Below are positions 36,101 through 44,285 of a DNA stretch of 53,316 nucleotides, in pieces. The stretch is from contig JAKQOW010000137.1 in the NCBI GenBank assembly GCA_029565065.1, positions 1 through 53,316 of the forward strand, given 5' to 3'. Position numbers and translations under genes: made by a program. The notes under the pieces were generated by a model. The model saw only the letters and a program-made list of their open reading frames with translations. It did no database searches and was not told the DNA's origin. Each line of letters begins with the position of its first letter. Within the stretch, counting starts at the first letter, position 1. Origin of the DNA: Acidobacteriota bacterium (GTDB lineage Bacteria; Acidobacteriota; JAAYUB01).

Positions 36101-36963
36101 TGGTAGATCTCCAGCAACTGCCGCCGTTGCTGGTCGGTCTTGATGATGATGTTGCGGTTGGCCAGGTCCAGGACGTTGCGCTTGGTGATGTGCTGGATGA
36201 TGAACGCGCCCGGCAGCTGGTACTCGACGATCTTCTGGTGGATGTTCTGGTAGCGGGAGTTGAACGCGGGCGGGTTGAGCAGGTGGTCGAAGAACGTCGC
36301 CACCATGAACACCGGGTACATGCTGGTGGCCAGGGCGATGGTCAGCACGAATTCCAGGTCGCCGGTGATCCGGGTCACGTTGCGGTAGGCGAGGAGCTTT
36401 TCGGAGATGTCGTCCAGGAGAATCAGCATCTCCTGGCCTTCGGGGATGAAATCGCAGATGAACCGGATCTGCTCGTCGGAGTCCTCCAGCTCCAGCCAGT
36501 GCTCCATGGGCGGCAGCTCGTCGTGGCACGCTTTCCGGTAACTCTCGGCGAAGGCCCGGTAGAACAGCTCCTTGAGGGATTCCTCCTGGCTGGGTTGGCA
36601 GTGGATCTCGACGACGAAGTGCTTTCGGTTCAGCCGGGCGATGGCCTGCTGGATCGCCGGGTTCTGGATCAGGCGCCCCGCGTCCGGCTGCTGCAGCACC
36701 TCCCGGATCACCGCCAGCGAGTGGGTTTTCCCCACGCCGCGGTCGCCGGACAGGATGAACGATCGGCGCTCCGTGCCCGGCTCCTTGGCCAGTTCCTGGA
36801 ACAGCGTGATGAAGTTGTGGGTGGATTCGTCGGTGAAGATGTAAGACTGGATGATGTTTTCCAGCGACAGGCCCTCGAGCGAGTAAACCCCGTCGTACGG
36901 CTTCAGGGTGATGAAGTCACGAATCTTCTTTCCCTCGATGGAATCGACCGCGGGCTTGTCCAT
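33145..36963 (-). CDS. Large orphan P-loop ATPase, BrxC/DUF6079-like
   Basis: A 1272-residue protein, by far the largest gene here. The ATPase core has Walker A LSGDRGVGKTHSL (71-83, GxxGxGKT) and Walker B EMLILLDDISEKL (D184-D185). The remaining 1000 residues are mostly helical, with cysteine motifs CLADGC and, near the C-terminus, RSPRCLCGFRM. Size, N-terminal placement of the P-loop and overall helical build resemble BrxC/PglY-type (DUF6079) ATPases of BREX phage defence, but I cannot confirm homology. No methylase, alkaline-phosphatase or protease BREX partner is nearby. ATG at 36963 has no ribosome-binding site and lies 8 bases after a TACAAT element. It follows the PBP gene by 19 bases. 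Confidence 0.75.
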   Translation of the reverse strand: MDKPAVDSIEGKKIRDFITLKPYDGVYSLEGLSLENIIQSYIFTDESTHNFITLFQELAKEPGTERRSFILSGDRGVGKTHSLAVIREVLQQPDAGRLIQNPAIQQAIARLNRKHFVVEIHCQPSQEESLKELFYRAFAESYRKACHDELPPMEHWLELEDSDEQIRFICDFIPEGQEMLILLDDISEKLLAYRNVTRITGDLEFVLTIALATSMYPVFMVATFFDHLLNPPAFNSRYQNIHQKIVEYQLPGAFIIQHITKRNVLDLANRNIIIKTDQQRRQLLEIYHHLAKTVPYFRHDQQLFLDLYPVHPVVFQVSFYLHRYIKNFSLLPFIYSTANKILGYRCSALATIDLVFDLLYHEFKKVPELQIALQSFETIQKDTIPNLPVGQRLLARLVLKAVFLLSITEECRPTIENVIDALLLSDYQNKPVTPDDIAQILLFFEEQAPQCLRKIQQEEDLEFQLVTLDHTSLDYVIHEVLKEDAGLDEKIQRLIYQKAIQVLPGMNLTRENYTQPVSSEPLTIIWRGTTRRGIAGWADRYEQLHVTPLKLRSQSLLQELADKTDTEDWCDTFPEGLPKPHGAGETGAAYGAAKVYDWQLWILSPHHEKWPLKTIRELVIQYPQLLILQPGQLTPEEIQRFAVASVLSSEDHRYRFFDMEEEYQNRLRAVDEDIRAILQKKYFADGILHYNQTSQCLADGCPEPDQLHQFLKRLLVEVYDEYYPLHPKFELVDAAEKSRSQAAEIFLRKDIDRPEGREFAEKVLLPLHLVKKAGNTYRFEPESDNFLESQFIAEVIFLIGSYPQITFPLAFFYKSFANSPYGLNQSLVDIILIALVAAGKIKIFQSNKADLDVLNRMSLSGEFDLTYFDSVQAIEEKVLPLPELLQWGYILCNTQIEATGGITQSRKHLKNLLPEWLDFERCNSLEQMLQQIPNEMVTTLLWRELQSCHRNAKAIENIVENIVNQQYNLDDGLAVLARTFSNNLKAFQSVLKEIGNIREFLQWMPAFQDTKSYILTSDKTGDQAIENLRLELSNFFERPTKLIDAGRRAYYQEKYQLFKQAYTQHYLAVHDRHLNGLTDKSELALLMKTEWWKNLPRLARVITINSYSVKSLYRMMAMLQERECDFPTAEVLERSPRCLCGFRMNSSTNVEALINRIIDTVERLKVEYQTFFSTYRKMVIRELQKISSVEDSVAREVVNCINGNLDVPISLDALKLVSFILKRKIKVVSLQSLSGETADRAMPRDEFIQNMSRTLKELEESRELYFMLEGEL

Positions 36964-36971
36964 AAGGCACA

Positions 36972-36980
36972 ATTGTATCA
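36972..36980 (-). promoter_or_regulatory. TGATACAAT element 8 bases before the ATPase start
   Basis: TGATACAAT (36980-36972, minus strand) places a TACAAT -10 hexamer 8 bases upstream of the ATG at 36963, the geometry of a leaderless transcript. The same 9-mer occurs twice, in opposite orientations, at 31788-31831. No convincing -35 is seen. Confidence 0.4.
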
Positions 36981-36982
36981 AC

Positions 36983-39241
36983 TTAATGCGTTGAAAGGCA
37001 AGTTTCTCGGGGTTCGGTGCCGGCGACGAACCAGCTCGTTTCGGGAGTCGGGCAACCGGCTCGGGCCAGGCGTCCCGAGACGGGGCAGACCGTGCCCGCC
37101 GTCAGGCCGGGGGGAGGCTCCATGACCAGGGGGGCGACGGGGTACATGTCGCCGGCCCGGCTGAGGAATTCCGTGAAAATGAACAGGGCGCTCTCGCCGC
37201 CGCTGAGCGGGAACTCGCGGCGGTCGTCGTAGCCCATCCAGGCGCAGCCGATGAGGTTGCCGGTCAGGCCCACGAACCATCCGTCCCGGGCGGTGCCGGT
37301 CTTGGCGGCCATGGGCCAGGTGATGCCCTGCCGGCCGATGTTCTGGGCGGTGCCGCGCGTCACCGCCGCCTGCATCATGTCCAGCACGATGAAGGCCGAT
37401 TCCGGGCTGAAAACCGCCGGACCGTCGGCCGGCCGGGCTGCCGGACCGGTGCGCCAGGGGCTGGGCGGCAGGCGGCGCCCGCCGTTGAGGAACACGGTGT
37501 ACGCCGCGGCCACCTCCAGCGGCGAGACGTCCACCGTGCCGAGGGCGGTGGACGGGTAGGGGACGGCCCGGCCGGAGAAGCCGAGCCGGTTGATCGCCTC
37601 CGCCACCTGGGGGAAGCCGCCCTGCTGGGCGAACAGGACCGTGGCCGCGTTGAGTGACTTGGCCAGCGCCGACTTCATGGTGACCGCGCCGTGATACTGG
37701 TTGCGGTAATTGTGGGGCCGGTAGGCGCGGCCGCCGTACCGGATGGTGCACGGCCGGTCCACCACGACGCTGGCGGCGGTGAGCGCGGGGCCGGACGGCC
37801 GGCGGGCCAGGTCCAGCAAACGCGCGAAGATGAACGGCTTGATGACGGAGCCGGCCTGGCGGCGCGCCGATGCGGCCCGGTTGAAGGCGGACGTGGTGTA
37901 CTCGAGACCGCCGGCCATGGCCAGGATTTCCCCGCTGGCGGCGTCCAGGACCACGAACGCCGCCTGGAAGGAATCCGCCGGCTCGTCCGGATACTTGCCC
38001 CGCAGAACGGCGCGGATCCGGCCGGTTCCCTCCGCCAGGGCCGTCTCGGCGACCTGTTGCAGTTCCAGGTTCAGGGAAGCCATCACCACCGGGGCGGTTC
38101 CGTCCGACGCCGGGGCGGGGGCGGGCCGGGTGGCCAGGTAATCGAGGAAGTAGGGCGCCTTGACCGCTCCGAGCAGGGTGGTGTTGGCGGCGGGCAGCGG
38201 CCGGACGGCGGCGGCGGCGCGCTCGGGGCGCAGGATGAAGCCGGCGTCCTCCATGGCCGCCAGCACCTGGTCGCGCCGACGGCGGGCCTCCGCCGGGTGG
38301 CGGAGGGGCTGGGTCTGGTTGGGCGAGCGGATCAGGCCGGCCAGCAGCGCGCATTCGGCCAGGTCCAGGTTCCGGACGCTTTTGCTGCAGTACAATTCGG
38401 CCGCTTCAGCCAGGCCGTACACCGAGAACGAGGCGCATTGACCGAGGTACACGTCGTTGGCGTAAATCTCGAACAACTGCTCCTTGGACAGCCGCGTCTC
38501 CAGGATCAGGGCGATCATCGCCTCGGAAAACTTGCGGTTGACCGTCCGCTCCGTCGTCAGGAACAGGTTTTTGGACAACTGCTGTGAGATGGTGCTGCCG
38601 CCCTCCCGGATGCCGCCGGCCTGGGCGTTCCGGAAGAACGCGCGCAGGATGCCCTGCCAGTCGATGCCGCCGTGCGTGAAGAAGTGCTGGTCCTCGGCGG
38701 CGAGGACCGCATAGACCAGGTTCTGGGGCAGCTCGCTGAACGGCACCCGCGCCCGGCGCCGGCCGGCCTGCTGGGCGGCCAGCACCGCCGGCCGGATCAG
38801 GAACACCGGCAGGGGCGCGCCGGCGGCCGGGGCGATCCGGGCGATCCGGTCCGCCGCGAACTCCACCCGCACGGGAACCGGCGGCGTCGGCCGCAGATCC
38901 GCCCAGTCGCGTTCGTTGGCGATGGTGACGGAACTCCCGTCCCTGGCCATGGTGAACACCGGGGGTCGGTCCAGCCGGGACGACCTGAGGTAACCCCGGC
39001 GGTAGAGCAGGTTGGCCAGAGCCGACGCGGTGAGCCGTTGGCCGGGAAAGAGCCGGGTGGGGGCGCTGTAGACGGTGGGGGCCTGGTCCCACGGCCGGAC
39101 GAGCAGCGCCTTGTCCACGAGGCGGGCATAATGGCTGTACAGGTAGAGACCGGCGCCCGCCGCCACGATCGCGGCAGCCAGAGCCAGCAGGAGGGCGTAC
39201 TTGATCAGGAGATGCGGTTGGATCTTCAGGATGACGCGCAT
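36983..39241 (-). CDS. Class A penicillin-binding protein (PBP1B-like)
   Basis: A 752-residue bifunctional peptidoglycan synthase. A cytoplasmic N-terminus and one membrane helix (about 14-36) precede a UB2H-like domain (55-110). The glycosyltransferase GT51 domain follows, with catalytic Glu183 (AAEDQHFFTHGGIDW) and EGGSTISQQLSKNLFL. The transpeptidase domain has SxxK in RQAGSVIKPF, SxN in AKSLNAATV and KTG in AAKTGTARDG. The C-terminal cysteines (TVCPVSGRLARAGCP) are also seen in family members. The ATG overlaps the tadA 3' end by 16 bases, so it is part of the mutS operon. Confidence 0.94.
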   Translation of the reverse strand: MRVILKIQPHLLIKYALLLALAAAIVAAGAGLYLYSHYARLVDKALLVRPWDQAPTVYSAPTRLFPGQRLTASALANLLYRRGYLRSSRLDRPPVFTMARDGSSVTIANERDWADLRPTPPVPVRVEFAADRIARIAPAAGAPLPVFLIRPAVLAAQQAGRRRARVPFSELPQNLVYAVLAAEDQHFFTHGGIDWQGILRAFFRNAQAGGIREGGSTISQQLSKNLFLTTERTVNRKFSEAMIALILETRLSKEQLFEIYANDVYLGQCASFSVYGLAEAAELYCSKSVRNLDLAECALLAGLIRSPNQTQPLRHPAEARRRRDQVLAAMEDAGFILRPERAAAAVRPLPAANTTLLGAVKAPYFLDYLATRPAPAPASDGTAPVVMASLNLELQQVAETALAEGTGRIRAVLRGKYPDEPADSFQAAFVVLDAASGEILAMAGGLEYTTSAFNRAASARRQAGSVIKPFIFARLLDLARRPSGPALTAASVVVDRPCTIRYGGRAYRPHNYRNQYHGAVTMKSALAKSLNAATVLFAQQGGFPQVAEAINRLGFSGRAVPYPSTALGTVDVSPLEVAAAYTVFLNGGRRLPPSPWRTGPAARPADGPAVFSPESAFIVLDMMQAAVTRGTAQNIGRQGITWPMAAKTGTARDGWFVGLTGNLIGCAWMGYDDRREFPLSGGESALFIFTEFLSRAGDMYPVAPLVMEPPPGLTAGTVCPVSGRLARAGCPTPETSWFVAGTEPRETCLSTH

Positions 39242-39705
39242 GATCCGTCCTCGGACTGCTCATCATTCGGCCGGCGGCCGCGGCGATCGCGGAAGAAAGC
39301 CTGCAGCAGTTCCCGGCACGCGTCGGCCAAGATCCCGCCCTCCACGGCCAGATCGTGGTTGAAGAGTCCCGGACGACCCAAATCCATCCGGGAGCCGAGC
39401 GCTCCCCAGCGGGGGTCGGCGCAGCCGTAGATCACCCGGTGCAGGCGGGCCTGCACGCACGCGCCGACGCACATGGCGCACGGTTCCAGCGTCACCGCCA
39501 GCTCGCACCGGGTCAGGCGATGGTTGCCCACTGCCGCGGCGGCGCGGCGGATGGCCAGGATTTCGGCATGGGCGGTGGGATCGCCGAGCTGGATGGTCCG
39601 GTTGTGGTCGGCGGCGATGACTCGGCCGTCGAGCACGACGACGCAGCCCACGGGGACCTCGCCCTCCCGGGCGGCCGCTTGGGCCTCGGCCACGGCGGCC
39701 GCCAT
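39226..39705 (-). CDS. tadA: tRNA-specific adenosine deaminase
   Basis: A 159-residue zinc deaminase converting A34 to inosine in tRNA-Arg(ACG). The zinc site has H46 in TAHAEILAIRRA and C76/C79 in EPCAMCVGAC, with catalytic Glu48. ATG at 39705 lies 4 bases after the mutS stop. It ends in an unconserved polar tail (NDEQSEDGSCASS). Confidence 0.94.
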   Translation of the reverse strand: MAAAVAEAQAAAREGEVPVGCVVVLDGRVIAADHNRTIQLGDPTAHAEILAIRRAAAAVGNHRLTRCELAVTLEPCAMCVGACVQARLHRVIYGCADPRWGALGSRMDLGRPGLFNHDLAVEGGILADACRELLQAFFRDRRGRRPNDEQSEDGSCASS

Positions 39706-39709
39706 CCAC

Positions 39710-42214
39710 TCAGAACAGCCGCTTTTGGATCTCGGCAATGATCTCTTCCTCCGAACCTTTGCCGCGCGGGGTGGCGGCCAGGTCGATTTCCTTCCGTTCC
39801 AGCTTCTTGAGAATGGATCCGGCCCGTTCCAGCACCGCCGGCGGCATGCCCGCCAGCCGGGCCACCTCGATCCCGTAGCTGCGGCTGCCGGTCCCGGGGA
39901 CCACCTTGCGCAGAAACACGATTTCGCCCATCCCCTCCTTGACCGTGACGCAGTAGTTCTGGATGCCCGGGTAGAGGGCGGCCAGGCGGGTGATCTCGTG
40001 GTAGTGGGTGGCGAACAGCGTTCGGGCCCGGTGGGCGGGCGTGTTGTGCAGGTACTCGGCCACGGCCCAGGCAATGGACAGCCCGTCGAAGGTGGCGGTG
40101 CCCCGGCCCACCTCGTCGAGCAGGATCAGGCTGCGCGGCGTGCAGGTGTGCAGGATGCCGGCGGTCTCCACCATCTCCACCATGAAGGTGGAGCGTCCGC
40201 GGGCCAGGTTGTCGGAGGCGCCCACGCGGGTGAAGATCTGGTCCACCAGGCCGATCCGGGCGGACTCGGCGGGGACGAACGAGCCCAGCTGGGCCAGGAT
40301 GGCGATGAGCGCGGTCTGGCGCAGGTACGTGCTCTTGCCACCCATGTTGGGCCCGGTGAGGATCACCAGCTGGTGGTCGGTGTCGTTGAGCAGGCCGTCG
40401 TTGGGGACGAAGGCGGGCTCGATGTGCTCGATCACGGGATGGCGGCCGCCGGAGATCTGGATGACGGCCGAGTCGTCCACGAGCGGCCGCTGGTAGCGGT
40501 GGCGCACCGCGGCCTCGGCCAGCGAGGCCAGCACGTCCACCAGCGCGATCACCTGGGCCGACGCCTTGACCCGGGGGAACTGCTCCATCAGGCGCTGCCG
40601 GATGTCCGCATACAGCTCCCGCTCCAGCCGGATGATCCGCTCCTCGGCGGAGAGCACCTTCTCCTCGTACTCCTTCAGCTCCTCGGTGATATAGCGCTCG
40701 GCGTTGGCCAGGGTCTGCTTGCGGATGTACGCGGCCGGCACCGCCGCCAGGTTGGTCCGGGTGACTTCGATGTAGTAGCCGAAGACGCGGTTGTAGCCCA
40801 CCTTCAGGGTGCCGATGCCGGTGCGCTCCCGCTCCTGGGCCTCCAGCCGGGCGATGAAGTGCTTGCCGCCGCGCGAGATCTCGCGCAGCTCGTCCAGCTC
40901 GGCGGAGTAGCCGGCCTTGATCACGCCCCCCTCGTTGAGGGTCGGGGGCGGGTCGTCGTGGACGGCGCGCTGGAGCAGGTCGTGGACGTCGGCCAGCGGA
41001 TCGAACCGCTCGAGGGCGTCCCGGAACACGGGGCTCTCGAGCTGCGCGGCGAGCTCGAGGAACGGCGGGAACTGGCCCAGCGAGGCGCGCAGCGCCAGCA
41101 GGTCCCGCGGCCGGGCGATGCCGGCCGAGATCTTGGACAGCAGGCGCTCCACGTCCTGGATCTCGCCCAAGCACGCCTGCAGGCGCTGGCGGAGGTGGTA
41201 CCCGCCCGCCAGTTCGGCCACGCCGCTCTGGCGCGCCGCGATGCGCCCCGGATCCATCAGCGGCCGCAGGATCCAGTTCCTGAGCATCCGCCCGCCCATG
41301 TTCGTGCCGGTGAAGTCCAGCGTGTGCAGCAGGGTATGCTTCGTGCCGCCGTCCAGGGCGCGGACCAGTTCCAGGTTGGTGACGCTCTCGGTGTCCAGCT
41401 TGAGGAAGTCCGCCGCCTCGAAGTACTGGAAGGCGAGCAGGTGTTCCAGGGGCAGCTTGTTGGCTTCCTGGACGTAATGCAGCAGGACGCCGGCGGCGCT
41501 CACGGCCAGCTCCTTGCCGGCGAGGCCGAATCCGTCGAGGGCGGCCGCATGGAAGCTGTCGAGGAAGACCCGCTGGGCGAAATCGATGTGGAAGAGCCAG
41601 TCATCCTGTTCGCTGAGGGCCGACCGGTCCAGGATGGCACCGAACGTCTCGGTCTGGAAGAGGGGCGCATTGGCCTTGGGGAAGAGGATCTCGGAGGGCT
41701 GGAAGTGGTTGAGCTCCACCACGAGCCGGGCGGCCGTCTCGCCGTCGGTCTGCTGGGTGACCAGCAGGTCCCCGGTGCTCACGTCGAGGAAGGCGGCGCC
41801 GAAGCCATCGCCGCGCTGGAAGACGCAGGCGATGAAATTGTTGTCCTTCGGCTCCAGCATCACGTCCTCGGTGACGGTGCCGGGCGTGATGATCCGGGTG
41901 ACCTCCCGCTTGACCAGCTTGCCCGGACGGGGCTCCTCGAGCTGATCGCAGATGGCCACCTTGTACCCCTTCTTGATGAGGCGGGCGACGTAGCCGTCCA
42001 CGGCGTGGTGGGGCACGCCGCACATGGGGACGGGCTGGCCGTGTTTGTCCTTGTTGCGGGAGGTGAGGGTGATCTCGAGCTCCCGGGCGGCGACGACGGC
42101 ATCCTCGAAGAACATCTCGTAGAAGTCGCCCAGGCGGAACAGGATGATCTTGCCGGGCAGCTTCCGCTTGACGTCGTGGTACTGGCGCATCATCGGGGTC
42201 AGGTTGTCGGTCAT
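39710..42214 (-). CDS. mutS: DNA mismatch repair protein MutS
   Basis: An 834-residue mismatch sensor. The N-terminal mismatch-binding motif is KIILFRLGDFYEMFFEDA (GxFYE Phe present). The ATPase domain has Walker A TGPNMGGKSTYLRQTA, SLILLDEVGRGTATFDG as Walker B and signature, and ATHYHEITRLA. The C-terminal region ends a little short of the E. coli protein. AGGAG lies about 10 bases before the ATG. It heads the operon mutS-tadA-PBP-ATPase-exported protein. Confidence 0.97.
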   Translation of the reverse strand: MTDNLTPMMRQYHDVKRKLPGKIILFRLGDFYEMFFEDAVVAARELEITLTSRNKDKHGQPVPMCGVPHHAVDGYVARLIKKGYKVAICDQLEEPRPGKLVKREVTRIITPGTVTEDVMLEPKDNNFIACVFQRGDGFGAAFLDVSTGDLLVTQQTDGETAARLVVELNHFQPSEILFPKANAPLFQTETFGAILDRSALSEQDDWLFHIDFAQRVFLDSFHAAALDGFGLAGKELAVSAAGVLLHYVQEANKLPLEHLLAFQYFEAADFLKLDTESVTNLELVRALDGGTKHTLLHTLDFTGTNMGGRMLRNWILRPLMDPGRIAARQSGVAELAGGYHLRQRLQACLGEIQDVERLLSKISAGIARPRDLLALRASLGQFPPFLELAAQLESPVFRDALERFDPLADVHDLLQRAVHDDPPPTLNEGGVIKAGYSAELDELREISRGGKHFIARLEAQERERTGIGTLKVGYNRVFGYYIEVTRTNLAAVPAAYIRKQTLANAERYITEELKEYEEKVLSAEERIIRLERELYADIRQRLMEQFPRVKASAQVIALVDVLASLAEAAVRHRYQRPLVDDSAVIQISGGRHPVIEHIEPAFVPNDGLLNDTDHQLVILTGPNMGGKSTYLRQTALIAILAQLGSFVPAESARIGLVDQIFTRVGASDNLARGRSTFMVEMVETAGILHTCTPRSLILLDEVGRGTATFDGLSIAWAVAEYLHNTPAHRARTLFATHYHEITRLAALYPGIQNYCVTVKEGMGEIVFLRKVVPGTGSRSYGIEVARLAGMPPAVLERAGSILKKLERKEIDLAATPRGKGSEEEIIAEIQKRLF

Positions 42215-42538
42215 CGATGGGCGCTCCTGGTTCGCGACTCGCTATTGTACCAGAGCCCCCGGATGAGGGGATGGCCGATTTTTCGGGCCGGGGATTCGGC
42301 CCGGGGTCGAGGCGGTCGCCCGGGGCGGGCGCCGGTCGGATCCGGGGCGCCGGAGCCTTGCGGACGGAGGCCGGAAGGGATTTAAAATTTTTTTAATTTC
42401 ATGTATTTTTTTCTTGGGTTTTCGATCGGAATGTGTATAATTCCTCCGGCGCAGACCCCACCAGGGCACGCCAGACCATTTTTTGTGACGTCCGCGTCAG
42501 CTATCAGCCGCCGTGGCCTCACGCACAGGAGAAGTGAC
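42215..42538. promoter_or_regulatory. Divergent regulatory region of mutS and the RRM gene
   Basis: A 324-base gap with no gene. On the minus strand TACAAT (42249-42244) may be the mutS -10; its -35 is poor. On the plus strand TTGGGT (42414-42419) and TATAAT (42436-42441), 16 bases apart, form a strong promoter for the RRM gene. An AT-rich tract at 42380-42412 sits just upstream and looks like an UP element. The transcript would have a leader of about 90 nt, a feature often seen for cold-inducible RNA-binding proteins; that role is inference. Confidence 0.6.
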
Positions 42539-42814
42539 ATGAAGATCTACGTGGGTAACCTGAGCTACTCGACCAACGAAGACCGGCTCCGCGAAAAGTT
42601 CGCGGCGTTCGGTGACGTGGAAGAAGTGGCCATCCCCACCGACCGGGACTCCGGTCGCCCCCGCGGGTTCGGCTTTGTGACCATGCCGAACAACGAACAG
42701 GCCTCGGCCGCGATCCAGGCTCTGAACGGAACCGACCTCGACGGTCGCCCCATCAAGGTGAACGAAGCGCAGCCCCGCCGGAATGATGCCGGTCCGCGGC
42801 CGCGGCGTTGGTAG
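42539..42814 (+). CDS. RNA-binding protein with one RRM domain
   Basis: A 91-residue protein made of a single RNA recognition motif. RNP2 is KIYVGNL (2-8) and RNP1 is RGFGFVTM (42-49). A short basic Arg-rich tail ends RPRRW. AGGAGAAG precedes the ATG at 42539. It resembles small bacterial Rbp proteins that bind RNA and are often cold-induced. It has its own promoter and terminator. Confidence 0.93.
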   Translation: MKIYVGNLSYSTNEDRLREKFAAFGDVEEVAIPTDRDSGRPRGFGFVTMPNNEQASAAIQALNGTDLDGRPIKVNEAQPRRNDAGPRPRRW

Positions 42815-42862
42815 TCCCGCCGACACCTTCGATCGTTAATCACCGCAACCGCTAATTAGAAT

Positions 42863-42897
42863 CCGCCGGGGGGCGCAAGCCCCCTCGGCGGGTTTTT
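42863..42897 (+). terminator. Intrinsic terminator of the RRM gene
   Basis: A GC-rich stem starting CCGCCGGGGGGC pairs, around a GCAA tetraloop, with GCCCCCTCGGCGG (42880-42892, one bulge or mismatch), followed by TTTTT (42893-42897). It is the clearest rho-independent terminator in the window. Beyond it, to 43092, I see only GC-rich non-coding sequence. Confidence 0.85.
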
Positions 42898-43092
42898 GCC
42901 TTTAGGCGGCCCCGGCCCCGCGGTTTGCGCCGGCCCGCCGTGCAACTCGACTCCGGCACTCCGGCGGCGGCGCCCGCCCCCGGCCGGGCGCCGGGCCCGC
43001 CTGCGTTTCGCTTCGGGAATAATCCGTATGGTCAGCCGGACCGGAGTTCCGGGCCGATCCCGGCCCGCCCGGGGAGGCCGGGCGCTCGCGCC

Positions 43093-44196
43093 TCAGGTGA
43101 AGGCCACGTTGCGCTCGAAATCGGCGGCGCTGGTGGCGGCGCTCTTGGCCGTCTCGAAGTCGATGATGTCGGCCCGGTACAGTTCCATCAGATGCTGGTC
43201 GAACGTCTGCATGCCGTACTGGTCGCGACCGGTGGCGATGAAATCCTTGATGCTCCCCTCTTTGTCGGGATTCTCGATGAAATCCTTGATCGTCAGGGTG
43301 GTCCGCATGACCTCGAGCACCGCGATCCGGCCCACCTTGTCCTTGCGCCGGAGCAGCCGCTGGGAGACGACCGCGATGAGGGAGTCGGCGAGCCGGAGGC
43401 GGACGGTCTTCTGCTCGCTGAGCTCGAACACGCTGACGATGCGCTGGATGGTCTTGGGGGCGTCCATCGTGTGCAGGGTGCTCAGCACCAGGTGGCCGGT
43501 CTCGGCTGCCTTCAGGGCGATGTCGATGGTCTCCCGGTCGCGCATCTCGCCCACGAGGATGATGTCGGGATCCTGGCGCAGCGACGCCCGGAGCGCCTTG
43601 CCGAAGCTTTCCGTGTCGGAGCCCACCTCGCGCTGGATGATCGACGCCATGTTCTCGCGGTGCAGGTATTCCAGCGGATCCTCGATGGTCACGATCTTGC
43701 ACGGCTTGGACTGATTGATTTCATCAATCATGGCCGCGAGCGTCGTGGACTTGCCGCTGCCGGTGATCCCCGTCACGAGCACGAGACCGCGCTCCTCCCG
43801 GGCGATGGTGCGCACCACCTCGGGCAGCCCCAGCGACTCGATGGTGGGCACGTTGAACGGGATCAGCCGCAGCACGATGGAGAAGGTGCCCCGCTGGCGG
43901 CAGATGTTCACCCGGAAGCGGGACACGCCCGGCAGGGAGTAGGAACAATCGGTGTCCTTCAGGTCGAAGATGTAGCGATCGATGTCGTCCGGGTGGACCA
44001 GGTTGGTGACGCTGAGGATGTGCCGGGCGATGGCCTCGGTGTCGGCCGGTTTGAGCGCCGGCAGCTGCTTGATGGGGACCACGTGGCCGTGGATGCGGTA
44101 CTTCCACGGCGAGCCGACGCAGAGGTGGGCGTCCGAGGCCTCCACCTCCAGCGCTTTCTTCAGGACAGCCTTGAACACCTGGACAACGTCTTCCAT
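43093..44196 (-). CDS. pilT: Type IV pilus retraction ATPase PilT-like
   Basis: A 367-residue secretion ATPase. ATG at 44196 begins MEDVVQVFKAVLKKALEVEA. It has the PilT N-domain (SDAHLCVGSPWKYRIHG), Walker A VTGITGSGKST (141-151), the Asp box, Walker B DIILVGEMRDRET and His box LSTLHTMDA. The C-terminal PilT-signature AIRNLIREGK is replaced by IKDFIENPDKEGSIKDFIAT, so it may be a PilU- or PilT2-type paralogue. No other pilus genes are nearby. Confidence 0.92.
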   Translation of the reverse strand: MEDVVQVFKAVLKKALEVEASDAHLCVGSPWKYRIHGHVVPIKQLPALKPADTEAIARHILSVTNLVHPDDIDRYIFDLKDTDCSYSLPGVSRFRVNICRQRGTFSIVLRLIPFNVPTIESLGLPEVVRTIAREERGLVLVTGITGSGKSTTLAAMIDEINQSKPCKIVTIEDPLEYLHRENMASIIQREVGSDTESFGKALRASLRQDPDIILVGEMRDRETIDIALKAAETGHLVLSTLHTMDAPKTIQRIVSVFELSEQKTVRLRLADSLIAVVSQRLLRRKDKVGRIAVLEVMRTTLTIKDFIENPDKEGSIKDFIATGRDQYGMQTFDQHLMELYRADIIDFETAKSAATSAADFERNVAFT

Positions 44197-44285
44197 CGGC
44201 GCACCCCCAATTCGGCAATGAAAACGGTTCGAGCCTATGATAGAATAACGCCCCATCTGAAGGGAAGTTTTTTAGGAGGCGGCGC

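Noticed and set aside
33145..36963. Complete BREX or Pgl phage-defence locus
   Set aside because: Only one large ATPase is present; no PglX-type methylase, PglZ, BrxL or BrxA/B gene is found in the surrounding genes.
33745..37125. Open frame of over 1100 residues on the plus strand opposite the ATPase
   Set aside because: Antisense frame rich in V, D, Q and L without any recognisable domain, while the minus-strand frame carries Walker motifs; a GC-driven shadow.
39473..42385. Open frame of 970 residues on the plus strand opposite mutS
   Set aside because: Antisense shadow of mutS/tadA; composition is low-complexity and no start signal is seen.
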